A DNA stretch of 17,976 nucleotides from CAZMCT01 sp964564785 (GCA_964564785.1 CAZMCT010000086.1:1-17976), one strand, 5' to 3'. Shown: positions 7,550 to 14,797, numbered from the stretch's first letter. Made by a program: numbers and translations. The notes: a model not told the origin generated them from the letters alone.

Positions 7550-9256
7550 ATGGCGCCGTCCGAAGCTCTGCCGTCGCGTGCGCTGCCGCGCGTGCCGTTC
7601 TGGATCCTGCTGCGCTACCGGGCGCTGCAACTGCGCAACGCGTTCGACCAGCAGTTGCGTGAGGCGCCCGGGCGGGCCTTCGTGGTCGTGCTGCTGCTGC
7701 TGCTGATCTGGGCGGCGCTGTACGTGGTGCTCGACACGGTCCTGCGTCAGGTGGGGCGCTACGAGCTGATCGCGCTGGTCGCCAAGCAGAAGATCTTCGT
7801 TCATTTCTTTCTCGTGCTGGCCATCATGCTCGCGTTCTCGAACGCGATCCTGGCCTTCGGGAGCCTGTTCGGCCGGGACGAGTCGGGGCACCTGCTGAGC
7901 CTGCCGGTCTCGCCGCGGCAGGTCGTGTGCCTGAAGTGGCTCGAGGGCATGGCGCTGTCGAGCTGGTCGTTTCTGCTGCTGGGCGTGCCGCTGATGCTGG
8001 CCATGGCCCGCAACACGGCCGTGGCGTGGTACTACTACCCCCTGTTTGTGGCCCACTTCCTGGGGTTCGTCATCATCCCGGCGACCTTCGGCCTGCTGGT
8101 CGCCTGGGCGGTCGCGATGTGGGCCCCGCGCCGCCGTCTGGCGGTCGTGCTGTGGTGCGCGGGCGGCATCGCCCTGGTCGCGGGCGCGTGGCTATGGAAC
8201 CTGCTGCGTAACGCGAACCACTCGGACCAATGGCTGATGCACTTCTACAGCCAGCTCAGCCTGGCCCAGCAGCCCTGGCTGCCGAGCACCTGGTCGGCCC
8301 GCGGGATCGTGTTTGCCGCGATCGAGCAGCGGGCCGATGTCAGCCTGCTGTACCTCGGGGCCGTCCTGGCCAACGGGGCGTTCTTCAGTTGGCTCACCAT
8401 CAACCTCCTCGGCGCGAGCTGGGCCCGGGCATACAGCCGTGCCCGCCAGGCGCGTGCCCTCGGGCAAATCCGCGAGGGCTGGTTTACCGCCGGTCTGGCC
8501 GATTTCCTTTTCCCGTACCTGCCCAGCCGGCTGAAGACCCTGATGCTCAAGGACCTGCGGAGCTTCGCCCGCGATCCGGCGCAGTGGACGCAAATGGTGA
8601 TCATGATGGGCCTGCTGGTCATCTACGCCCTGAATCTCAAACGGCTGCCGCTGGACCTGGGCAGCCCGGGGATGCGTGCGGTGGTCGCATTCCTGAACCT
8701 GACGACGGTAAGCCTGATCCTGGCGACGTTCACGAGCCGCTTCGTGTTTCCGCTGCTATCGTTGGAGAGCCAGCAGCTCTGGCTGTTGGGATTGCTGCCG
8801 ATGCCGCGCTGGCACCTGTTGCTGGTGAAGTTCGTGTTCGCGCTGACGGTCACCGGGCTGTCGGGCTTCCTGGTGATGGGGTTGGCGATCCGGGCGCTGG
8901 ACCTGGGCGCGCTCGGCCGGCTGCAACTGCTGGTGTGCCTGGGCATCTGCGTGGGGCTTTCCGGGCTGGCGGTGGGGCTGGGAGCGCGGTTCCCGGTGCT
9001 GGGGCAGCGCAACCCGGCCCGCATCGCGTCGGGCTTCGGCGGCACGTTCAACCTGGTGGCCAGCATGCTGTTCGTCGCGATCGAGATGGCCGGGCTCGGG
9101 CTGGCCGGGCTGCTGCGGCTGGGCGAGTCGGTCGGCGCGGGGGGCGAGGTGCATGTGGCCGGCTGGCTGACTCCGGGGCTGCTGCTGCTGGCGGTCGTCG
9201 TGGCGGGCGTGAGTCTCTACGTGGGGGCGCGGCACTTCGAACGGCTCGAATACTGA
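7550..9256 (+). CDS. Multi-spanning membrane protein, putative ABC-2-type exporter permease
   Basis: A 568-residue inner-membrane protein. Hydrophobic segments lie near residues 43-62, 82-104, 137-152, 166-190, 197-217, 268-288, 347-361, 376-400, 422-448, 458-477, 497-522 and 540-558. The FGSLFGRDESGHLLSLPVSP segment (103-122) followed by a Lys-Trp helix, and the LMLKDLRSFARDPAQW segment (331-346), resemble the bacterial ABC exporter permeases whose signature loop reads DLELLLSLPVSP. No ATPase gene is adjacent, so either the partner is elsewhere or the function differs. The start is uncertain: ATG 7550 fits where coding bias begins, but GTG 7547 and in-frame ATGs at 7475, 7499 and 7514 are possible, and ribosome binding sites are weak. 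The substrate is unknown. Confidence 0.72.
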   Translation: MAPSEALPSRALPRVPFWILLRYRALQLRNAFDQQLREAPGRAFVVVLLLLLIWAALYVVLDTVLRQVGRYELIALVAKQKIFVHFFLVLAIMLAFSNAILAFGSLFGRDESGHLLSLPVSPRQVVCLKWLEGMALSSWSFLLLGVPLMLAMARNTAVAWYYYPLFVAHFLGFVIIPATFGLLVAWAVAMWAPRRRLAVVLWCAGGIALVAGAWLWNLLRNANHSDQWLMHFYSQLSLAQQPWLPSTWSARGIVFAAIEQRADVSLLYLGAVLANGAFFSWLTINLLGASWARAYSRARQARALGQIREGWFTAGLADFLFPYLPSRLKTLMLKDLRSFARDPAQWTQMVIMMGLLVIYALNLKRLPLDLGSPGMRAVVAFLNLTTVSLILATFTSRFVFPLLSLESQQLWLLGLLPMPRWHLLLVKFVFALTVTGLSGFLVMGLAIRALDLGALGRLQLLVCLGICVGLSGLAVGLGARFPVLGQRNPARIASGFGGTFNLVASMLFVAIEMAGLGLAGLLRLGESVGAGGEVHVAGWLTPGLLLLAVVVAGVSLYVGARHFERLEY

Positions 9257-9347
9257 GGCGTCCCCCCTGGAGAAAACCCCAACGACGCCGAGCGCGCGGC
9301 GGGCCGCAGAGAAGAAGACGAGAGCTGGCACAACGCCCGAGCACTGC

Positions 9348-9471
9348 CATTCCGAGCAGCGCAGCGACGAGGAATCCGGCCGCGGATGTCGCAGGCACTC
9401 GACGCGCGAAGAACCCGACTGTTCCAGACCAGATTCCTCGTCAATCGCCGCGGCGACCTTCTCGGAATGAC
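9348..9471. repeat. Inverted pair of the dispersed CATTCCGAG repeat
   Basis: The left arm (9348-9383) and the reverse-complemented right arm (9429-9471) are copies of the element seen at 2865-2929. CATTCCGAG (9348-9356) pairs with CTCGGAATG (9461-9469), and GACGAGGAATC (9366-9376) pairs perfectly with GATTCCTCGTC (9432-9442). A transcript could fold into a long interrupted hairpin with a 55-nt loop. It lies between two convergent genes, so it may act as a bidirectional mRNA-end structure. Confidence 0.7.
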
Positions 9472-9490
9472 ACCGATCGCAGCCCTGCGC

Positions 9491-9530
9491 TCCTTCGCGG
9501 CCCTTCTGCGTTTCTTCGCGTCTTCGCGGT
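9491..9530. repeat. TTCGCG-rich intergenic repeat
   Basis: The stretch contains CTTCGCGG, TTCTTCGCG and TCTTCGCGGT in quick succession. It resembles a widespread short intergenic element whose false translation is SAPLRFFASSR-like. A related stretch with CTCCGCGGCCCCTGCGC lies at about 10715-10757, and the segment around 9300-9325 (GCCGCAGAGAAGAAGACGAG) may be a diverged inverted copy. The stretch ends just before the stop codon of the parvulin gene. Confidence 0.4.
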
Positions 9531-9538
9531 GTTCAGAG

Positions 9539-10516
9539 TCAGCGGAGCGTCGGATCGGCCGGCGGAGCCTCGCGCATCAGCTTGTCGAACTTCTCGCGCA
9601 GGCCGGGGTCGAGCACGCGAATCTCCGCCTTCTGAAACAGGTTCGTAATCAGCCGGTTCATCTCCTGGGGGACGACACGGTCGCGCAGCGACTGCTCGAC
9701 CTGCTCGCGCACGTCCTCAAAGCGCACGTCCTGCGGCGCTATGCGGCGCTCCAGACGCAGAATGTGCCACCACGGGCCGACGCGGATGGGCTTGGAGACC
9801 TCGCCGGGCTGCATGGCGAAGGCCTGATCGCGGAGAATCGGGGCGAGGGCCGGGTCGTCGTGCGTGAAGGGCTCGAGCAGCCCGCCCCGGGCCGCCGTCT
9901 CGGTGTTGCGACTGACGGCCCGGGCGACGTCGGCGAAGTCCTCACCCTTGCTCAGGCGGTTGAGGGCCTCGTGCAGGTCGGGCACGTCGCCGACCTGGAT
10001 GTGGCGGACCTCGCACTTCTCGCCGTACATCCGCGCGAACTCCTCGCGCAACGTGGCCTCGTCGACCTTCAGCGACTGCTCGATCACCTTGCGCAGGTGC
10101 GCGTTGCGCTCCATGCCGAGCATGAACTCGGTCATCGAGAGGCACTTCTGCTGCACCAGCAGCTCGAGCGATTGCCGCCGTTCGGCCTCCGACAGCGTGC
10201 TGCCGTCGGGCCCCGACGCCGGGGCGATCCGCGCCAGGGCCCGCTGGAACTCGCGCTCGACGTCGGCCGCCGTCACCTTCAGCTTCAGGCGCCGCGTCTC
10301 CTCCTTCGCCAGCTCGAGGACAATGAGTTGCTGCATGACCTGAAGGCCGTGCGACTCGAGCACACGTTCCACCAGCACCTGCCGGGGGATCGGCCGGCCG
10401 TTGACGATCACGGCCGCGTCGCCGTCCTGGGCGCGGGCGGGAGCGTGCGGCAAAGTGAGCAGCAGGGCCAGCGGGAATACGGGCCACATCCACGGCGTGA
10501 GCCGTTCAGCGGGCAT
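9539..10516 (-). CDS. Secreted parvulin-type peptidyl-prolyl isomerase (SurA/PrsA-like)
   Basis: A 325-residue exported folding factor. The N-terminus has a signal peptide (hydrophobic core about 10-23, probable cut after ARA at residue 29). A SurA-N-like helical chaperone region follows at about 35-165. The rotamase domain at about 168-258 begins EVRHIQVGD and contains GEDFADVARAVSRNTETAARGG, then GEVSKPIRVGPWWHILRLE, the characteristic parvulin blocks. A helical tail follows. It probably assists folding or assembly of envelope proteins in the periplasm. The ATG at 10516 is fixed by AAGGAG six bases upstream; the longer open frame to 10780 is repeat-containing intergenic DNA. A TACAAT box lies 22 nt before the ATG. 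It sits downstream of the desulfurase gene on the same strand but is separated by about 275 bp. Confidence 0.92.
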   Translation of the reverse strand: MPAERLTPWMWPVFPLALLLTLPHAPARAQDGDAAVIVNGRPIPRQVLVERVLESHGLQVMQQLIVLELAKEETRRLKLKVTAADVEREFQRALARIAPASGPDGSTLSEAERRQSLELLVQQKCLSMTEFMLGMERNAHLRKVIEQSLKVDEATLREEFARMYGEKCEVRHIQVGDVPDLHEALNRLSKGEDFADVARAVSRNTETAARGGLLEPFTHDDPALAPILRDQAFAMQPGEVSKPIRVGPWWHILRLERRIAPQDVRFEDVREQVEQSLRDRVVPQEMNRLITNLFQKAEIRVLDPGLREKFDKLMREAPPADPTLR

Positions 10517-10537
10517 GTGCGTCTCCTTCGGGGGCGA

Positions 10538-10543
10538 ATTGTA
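10538..10543 (-). promoter_or_regulatory. -10-like box (TACAAT) of the parvulin gene
   Basis: TACAAT on the minus strand, 22 nt before the ATG at 10516, matches the -10 consensus at five of six positions. There is no convincing -35 hexamer. Its presence suggests the gene does not depend on read-through from the desulfurase operon. Confidence 0.4.
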
Positions 10544-10631
10544 GCGGAAGCCGTGGTCCGTAAGCCGGGGGCGTCCAGGCCTGAGCCCTGAGCCATGGCC
10601 CAAGAGCCCCGAGCCGGATTTGGGCGGCGTT

Positions 10632-10671
10632 GTCATTCCGAACGCTGCGCGGCGGCGCTGCGGAATCTGAC
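10632..10671. repeat. Shortened palindromic copy of the CATTCCGAG repeat
   Basis: The stretch starts GTCATTCCGAACGCTGCGC and ends GCTGCGGAATCTGAC, and it is itself partly palindromic (ATTCCG...CGGAAT). It lies in the 276-bp gap between the parvulin and desulfurase genes. That gap also holds short GAGCC direct repeats (about 10580-10615) and no gene I can support. Confidence 0.55.
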
Positions 10672-10792
10672 GGCGGACGGAGCCGGGAACGACCGCGAAG
10701 CAATCCGAATTCGTGTTCTCCGCGGCCCCTGCGCTCGCCGCACCTCTGCCGTGATTGCCCGCCCCCAGCCCGCTCCCCATGAGCGGCGGGGA

Positions 10793-11935
10793 CTAGCAAG
10801 TCGCCCCGAGCTTGCGGAGCGCGCCGGGCAGGACCTCGAACAGGCGATCGATGTCCTCAGCGGTGCTGTACCGTCCCAAGGAGAATCGGACCTCGCCCTG
10901 GGCGACCTGCGGCGGGATGCGCATGGCCTGGAGCACATGGCTGGGCTCGAGCGAGCCGCTCGCGCACGCCGCCCCGCCCGACGCGCAGATGCCGGCCTCG
11001 CTCAGCAGGATCAGCAGCGGCTCGGCCGGAATGCCGGCGAAGCAGGCCAGCGTCGTATTCGGAATGCGTTCCGTTTCGCGGCCGAGCACCTGGACGAATG
11101 GGAAGCGCGCCAGCAGCTCGGACTCGAGCCGGTCGCGCAGGCCGCGGACGCGCTCGGCCGTGGCGGCCCCGTGCTCGTGGAGCAGCTCGCAGGCGACGCC
11201 GAGGCCGACGATGCCCGGGGCGTTCAGCGTGCCGCCGCGGCGCTGGCGCTCCTGCGCGCCGCCATGTTGACAGGCAACGAACGGCGTGCCGCGCCGAATG
11301 TAGAGGGCGCCGACGCCCTTGGGCGCGTAGATCTTATGTCCGCTGAGCGAGAGCAACGCGACGCCCAGCTCGTCGACGTTGACCGGCATCTTGCCCAGGG
11401 CGTTCACCGCGTCGGTGTGGACGAGAACGCCGCGGGCGGCCGCGAGATCGCAGACCTGCCGGAGCGGAAACACGACGCCGGTCTCGTTGTTCGCGAGCAT
11501 GATCGAAACCAGCGCGGTGTCAGGGCGGATCGCAGCCGCGAGCTGGTCGAGGTCGAGCCGGCCCTGACCGTCGACGCCGACGTGCGTGACGGCGACGCCC
11601 TCATGGGCGAGGTGTTCGGCGGTCTCGAGGATCGCGTGGTGCTCGACCGCCGAGATGACGAGGTGGCGGCGGTCGGGCTGGGCGGCGAGGACGCCGCGAA
11701 GGGCGGCGTTATCGGCCTCGGTCCCGCCGCTGGTGAAGACGATCTCGCTGTCGCGGGCGCCGATCAGGCGGGCCACACTGTGGCGGGCGGACTCGACGCG
11801 GGCGGCGGCCTCGGCCCCGAAGCGGTGGCCACTGGACGGGTTGGCGTACAGCTCGGTCAGCAGCGGGAGCATGGCGGCGACGACCCGCTCGTCCGGCCGG
11901 GTGGTGGCGTTGTTGTCGAGGTAGGTGACGGTCAT
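10793..11935 (-). CDS. Cysteine desulfurase, NifS/IscS type
   Basis: A 380-residue PLP enzyme that takes sulfur from L-cysteine as a protein persulfide, leaving alanine, to feed Fe-S cluster or other sulfur pathways. The family N-terminus YLDNNATT and the cofactor-contacting H100, N150 and D175 are present. The PLP lysine is K201 in SGHKIYAPKG. The active cysteine C324 sits in GGAACASGSLEPSHVL, the short group I (NifS/IscS) loop rather than the SufS form. An ATG at 11935 overlaps the TGA of the prepilin-like gene by four bases (ATGA), so translation is probably coupled; the ATG 10 codons earlier would overlap more and is less likely. No iscU, iscA, nifU or thiI-like gene is adjacent, so which scaffold or acceptor it serves is open. 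Confidence 0.93.
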   Translation of the reverse strand: MTVTYLDNNATTRPDERVVAAMLPLLTELYANPSSGHRFGAEAAARVESARHSVARLIGARDSEIVFTSGGTEADNAALRGVLAAQPDRRHLVISAVEHHAILETAEHLAHEGVAVTHVGVDGQGRLDLDQLAAAIRPDTALVSIMLANNETGVVFPLRQVCDLAAARGVLVHTDAVNALGKMPVNVDELGVALLSLSGHKIYAPKGVGALYIRRGTPFVACQHGGAQERQRRGGTLNAPGIVGLGVACELLHEHGAATAERVRGLRDRLESELLARFPFVQVLGRETERIPNTTLACFAGIPAEPLLILLSEAGICASGGAACASGSLEPSHVLQAMRIPPQVAQGEVRFSLGRYSTAEDIDRLFEVLPGALRKLGATC

Positions 11936-12618
11936 TGGTTCGGCGTGTTGGGGTCGAGGTCCCAATCCTCGGCCAGGCGTTCCTTGAGGTTCGTGCTCCG
12001 CTCGGCGTGGCCGTCGTTGAAGCAGAAGTTGGCGCCGCCGTAGTGGCGCTCGTCGACGTACGCCTCGCCCTCGAGCCCGGCGATGTGCTCGCGCGGGATG
12101 TAGCTGACGCGCAGGTCGTTCGGGTCGGTTACGAGCGGGTTCGCGTCGGTGATCAGCGGCAGGCGCGGCTTGATGAGGTCGAGCGAGCCCTTCCTGAAGC
12201 TGATCTCGTAGGCGCGGTAGTGGCCGCTACTGTCGGCCGCGGGGACGGCCTCCTTGCACGCCCAGAGCTCATAGTGAGCACCGCGGTTGCGCTGGACGGG
12301 AAAATCCTCGTCCATGGCGTAGTCGCGGTCCTGGTAGATATAGGTGTACAGGGCTTCGCTCCAACCGTGGCGGGGCCCGTCCTGCGTATCGGCCCGTACG
12401 TCGTACATCATAGGCGGGAGCTGGTGGCCGAAGTCGCTCGAGTACATCGTGAGCGATTTCATGAACTCGCTGAGGCGCGTGAGACAGACGGTCGCTTTGG
12501 CCTGCTGGCGGGCCCGGGAGAGGGAGGGGGTGAGGATGGACATGAGGAGCGTGATGATGGCGACGACGACGAGCAGCTCGAGGAGGGTGAAGGCGGCGCC
12601 GCGGCGGGTGGGGGGCAT
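11932..12618 (-). CDS. Prepilin-like secreted protein with H-X9-DG motif
   Basis: A 228-residue pseudopilin-like protein. The N-terminus RRGAAFTLLELLVVVAIITL is a type IV prepilin/pseudopilin signal, with Glu14 at the +5 position. The residue before the expected cut (A9^F10) is Ala instead of the usual Gly; Gly7 lies two residues earlier. The soluble domain ends with H192, nine residues, then D202-G203 in HYGGANFCFNDGHAE. This is the H-X9-DG signature of a large planctomycete/verrucomicrobial group of prepilin-like proteins of unknown role. It is expected at the inner membrane, or assembled by a type II secretion or pilus machine. GGAAG lies five bases before the ATG at 12618, and a TATAAT box lies 55 nt upstream. 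It is the first gene of a two-gene unit with the desulfurase. Confidence 0.9.
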   Translation of the reverse strand: MPPTRRGAAFTLLELLVVVAIITLLMSILTPSLSRARQQAKATVCLTRLSEFMKSLTMYSSDFGHQLPPMMYDVRADTQDGPRHGWSEALYTYIYQDRDYAMDEDFPVQRNRGAHYELWACKEAVPAADSSGHYRAYEISFRKGSLDLIKPRLPLITDANPLVTDPNDLRVSYIPREHIAGLEGEAYVDERHYGGANFCFNDGHAERSTNLKERLAEDWDLDPNTPNQ

Positions 12619-12672
12619 GGGGTCTTCCCAGGGCGGCCGCAGGGCGGAAGTGCCCGCACGGTCACCGATTGC

Positions 12673-12678
12673 ATTATA
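12673..12678 (-). promoter_or_regulatory. -10 box (TATAAT) of the prepilin-desulfurase unit
   Basis: A perfect TATAAT on the minus strand within CTTTATAATGC, 55 nt before the ATG at 12618. A GC-rich palindrome, CCCCCCGGGGG (12692-12702), lies upstream where a -35 box might be sought, and I see no TTGACA-like hexamer. The 126-bp gap is shared with the divergent release-factor-like gene. Confidence 0.55.
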
Positions 12679-12744
12679 AAGCCGGGGTCAGCCCCCCGGG
12701 GGCGCACGCTGCGGCTTTGGGCTATGCTTCGGCTGGAGGATCGC

Positions 12745-13287
12745 ATGGGCGGCGCTGGCGAGCCCGAGTCGGTCGATCCGGCCGCGATGCGGGCGCGGCT
12801 GGAGTGGGATGATGTGCGGCTGCTGGCCGAGTGCGAGATGCACCTGCACCGCACCGGCGGGCCAGGGGGGCAGCACCGCAACAAGGTGGCCTCCGCCGTG
12901 CGGCTGGTGCACCGGCCGACGGGGTTCACGGTGACGGCCACGGAACGGCGCTCGCAGCAGGAGAATCGCGCAAATGCGCTCGATCGGCTGCGCGCGGCGA
13001 TCGCAGTGGGGATCCGCAAATCGCCCGAGGCACAGGTTTGCTGGCCGGAGGGTACGCGGCCGAAAGACGGGCGGCTCATCGTGAGCGCGCGGAGTCCGGC
13101 GTATTGGCTCGTGGTGGCGCTGGTGCTGGACGAGCTGGCGGCGGCCGGGGGGCAGGTGCGCGCGGCGGCGGAGCGGCTGGGCGTGACGGGTTCATCGCTG
13201 ACGCGCTGGCTGGCGGAGGAGCCGCGGGCGTGGCAGGAGGCGAACCGGATCCGGGCGGCCTGTGGGTTGGGCAAGCTGAAGATGTAG
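12745..13287 (+). CDS. Release-factor-like GGQ protein with C-terminal helix-turn-helix-like region
   Basis: A 180-residue protein with an RF-1-type catalytic domain. HRTGGPGGQHRNKVASAVRL (residues 35-54) contains the GGQ loop at 41-43 that triggers peptidyl-tRNA hydrolysis on ribosomes. The codon-recognition domains of true release factors are absent, as in rescue hydrolases such as ArfB/YaeJ. Instead of the ArfB basic tail, the C-terminal third ends with QVRAAAERLGVTGSSLTRWL (137-156), which reads like a helix-turn-helix, and a short Arg/Lys tail. Similar proteins occur in planctomycetes as release-factor-like proteins of unproven role. A stalled-ribosome rescue function is inference. The ATG at 12745 has GGAGG five bases upstream; the in-frame ATG at 12724 has none. 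Confidence 0.88.
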   Translation: MGGAGEPESVDPAAMRARLEWDDVRLLAECEMHLHRTGGPGGQHRNKVASAVRLVHRPTGFTVTATERRSQQENRANALDRLRAAIAVGIRKSPEAQVCWPEGTRPKDGRLIVSARSPAYWLVVALVLDELAAAGGQVRAAAERLGVTGSSLTRWLAEEPRAWQEANRIRAACGLGKLKM

Positions 13288-13326
13288 ATTTGCGGGAAGG
13301 GGCACCCCACAACCATCGCTTAATAC

Positions 13327-13397
13327 CCGGTGCCACAAGACTGCCCACCGGTTGATCATCGGCGCCACGCAACCGGCCACCGGTTCACAAGCGGTGC
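13327..13397. repeat. Degenerate GGTGCCAC / CACCGGTT repeat between convergent genes
   Basis: Two related units, beginning CGGTGCCACAAG and CGGCGCCACGCA, each end CCACCGGTT (about 20 of 26 bases alike); a partial third (GCGGTGCC) follows. AACCGGCCACCGGTT (13371-13385) is a perfect 6-bp stem with a 3-nt loop. No T-run is present on either strand, so it is at most a weak bidirectional transcript end. Confidence 0.4.
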
Positions 13398-13417
13398 CCC
13401 CAAATGAGACCAGCGGC

Positions 13418-14431
13418 TCAGGCGAGCTGGACGCCGAGCACTTCGGCCAGGGGGCGAAGGGAAGCCAGCAGACGGCTAAAGGTGTCGAAATCCAGCGACT
13501 GCTGGCCGTCGGAAAGCGCGGTGCGCGGCTCCGGGTGTACCTCGATCAGCAGCCCGTCGGCGCCGGCGGCGAGGGCGGCACGGCACATGGCGGGGACGTA
13601 CTCCGAGCGGCCGGTGCCGTGGCTGGGGTCGATCAGCACCGGCAGGTGCGAGAGGTGCTTGACGACGGGGATGATCGAGAGATCGAGCGTGTTGCGGGTG
13701 TGGTCGGCGAAGGTGCGGACGCCACGCTCGCAGAGGATCACCTGCCGGTTGCCGCCGCTGACGAGGTACTCGGCCGCGAGCAGCCATTCCTCGACGGTGG
13801 CGGCCATACCGCGCTTGAGGAGCACGGGTTTGGCGGCCTTGGCGAGCCGCCGGAGCAGGGCGTAGTTTTGCATGTTGCGCGTGCCGATCTGGAGCAGGTC
13901 GGCGACCTCCTCGACACGTGCCGCGCTTTCAACGTCGAGGACCTCGGTGACGATGCCGACGCCGGTTTCGGCTTTCGCCTTGGCGAGGATACGCAGGCCC
14001 TGCTCGCCGAGCCCCTGGAACGCGTAGGGGCTGGTGCGCGGCTTGTATGCGCCGGCCCGGATGAGCTTGACGCCCTGCGAGACCATGAACCGGGCGGTGT
14101 CGAGGAGCATCTTCTCGTTTTCGACGGAGCACGGACCGGCGATGATCGTGAAGCCCGCGCCGATCTGCGTGCCGGCTACGGGAAAGACGCTGGGTTCGGG
14201 ATGCGTCTCGCGCGAGACCAGCTTGTACCCGACCGTGATGCGGACGACGTCCTCCACACCGGGCATCAGCAGCAGCGACTCGCGTCCCTCGGGCCCGCGG
14301 TTGCCCGTAATCCCGATGGCCGTGCGGATGCCGCCGGGAATCACGTGTGGGGTGTAGCCCAGCTCGCGAATGCGGGTCGCGACGGCGGCGATGTCTTCCG
14401 GGGTTGCGCTGACCTTCATCACGACCAGCAT
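13418..14431 (-). CDS. aroF: 3-deoxy-7-phosphoheptulonate (DAHP) synthase, type I-beta
   Basis: A 337-residue first enzyme of the shikimate pathway, joining phosphoenolpyruvate and erythrose-4-phosphate. It follows the Thermotoga maritima enzyme almost block for block. A small N-terminal ferredoxin-like domain (1-70), which in that enzyme mediates Tyr/Phe feedback inhibition, precedes the TIM barrel. The metal ligands are all present: Cys101 (AGPCS), His271 (DPSHG), Glu297 (IEVHPEP) and Asp308 (LSDGQQSLD). KPRTSPYAFQGLG, QIGTRNMQN and LLKRGM are further signatures. The ATG at 14431 has AAAGGA nine bases upstream and gives the family's N-terminus (MLVVMKVSATPED); the ATG four codons later is a weaker alternative. 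Together with tyrA and aroC it places much of Tyr synthesis within 10 kb. The symbol follows common usage; aroG or aroA are also used. Confidence 0.96.
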   Translation of the reverse strand: MLVVMKVSATPEDIAAVATRIRELGYTPHVIPGGIRTAIGITGNRGPEGRESLLLMPGVEDVVRITVGYKLVSRETHPEPSVFPVAGTQIGAGFTIIAGPCSVENEKMLLDTARFMVSQGVKLIRAGAYKPRTSPYAFQGLGEQGLRILAKAKAETGVGIVTEVLDVESAARVEEVADLLQIGTRNMQNYALLRRLAKAAKPVLLKRGMAATVEEWLLAAEYLVSGGNRQVILCERGVRTFADHTRNTLDLSIIPVVKHLSHLPVLIDPSHGTGRSEYVPAMCRAALAAGADGLLIEVHPEPRTALSDGQQSLDFDTFSRLLASLRPLAEVLGVQLA

Positions 14432-14791
14432 GTGGACGCGTCCTTTCGCGGTTGGGGTACGTGCGGTCGGGACCGCCTCTTGCTGAACGACCGACGGCCG
14501 GTGCTGTGAAAAGAATGCGGCCTGGCCCGCAGGCGAGCACGATATCCTGTACCGGTGCCGGTTCCAAGACCCACGCGCAGGCGCTCGGACCGGGCGTCCG
14601 ATAAACACCTTGTGCCGGAGAACAAAGGCAGAACCGTGGGTCGGCCCGAACGTACTCTAACAGCCCAGTGACAGAAGGGGACCGGCACCGTGGCAGTAGC
14701 GATTGGCACGGCCGCGTGGGCGGGTGGGCATGGACTCGGCCCCCTTTCTTGGCGGACCGCTAAGCGTTCTCCGTTTCGGTGGCCGATGCAG
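14432..14791. other. Long divergent intergenic region with an inverted repeat
   Basis: About 400 bp separate the DAHP synthase start from the plus-strand secreted protein gene. No open frame here has coding-like codon bias. A perfect 10-bp inverted repeat, CGGTGCCGGT (14553-14562) and ACCGGCACCG (14681-14690), brackets about 118 nt. On the minus strand it would lie in any long leader of the DAHP synthase mRNA. I see no recognisable riboswitch, T-box or leader peptide, and no clear promoter toward the DAHP synthase gene. Confidence 0.35.
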
Positions 14792-14797
14792 TATAAT
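14792..14797 (+). promoter_or_regulatory. -10 box (TATAAT) of the secreted protein / dehydratase operon
   Basis: A perfect TATAAT within GCAGTATAATGCC, 35 nt before the ATG at 14832. No clear -35 hexamer lies 16-18 nt upstream. It probably also serves the dehydratase gene, which starts 16 nt after the first gene's stop. Confidence 0.55.

Noticed and set aside
11935..12744. N-terminal extension of the release-factor-like frame, 270 codons upstream of 12745
   Set aside because: This part overlaps the prepilin-like gene on the other strand and reads as its complement. The GGAGG-preceded ATG at 12745 gives a normal-length protein.
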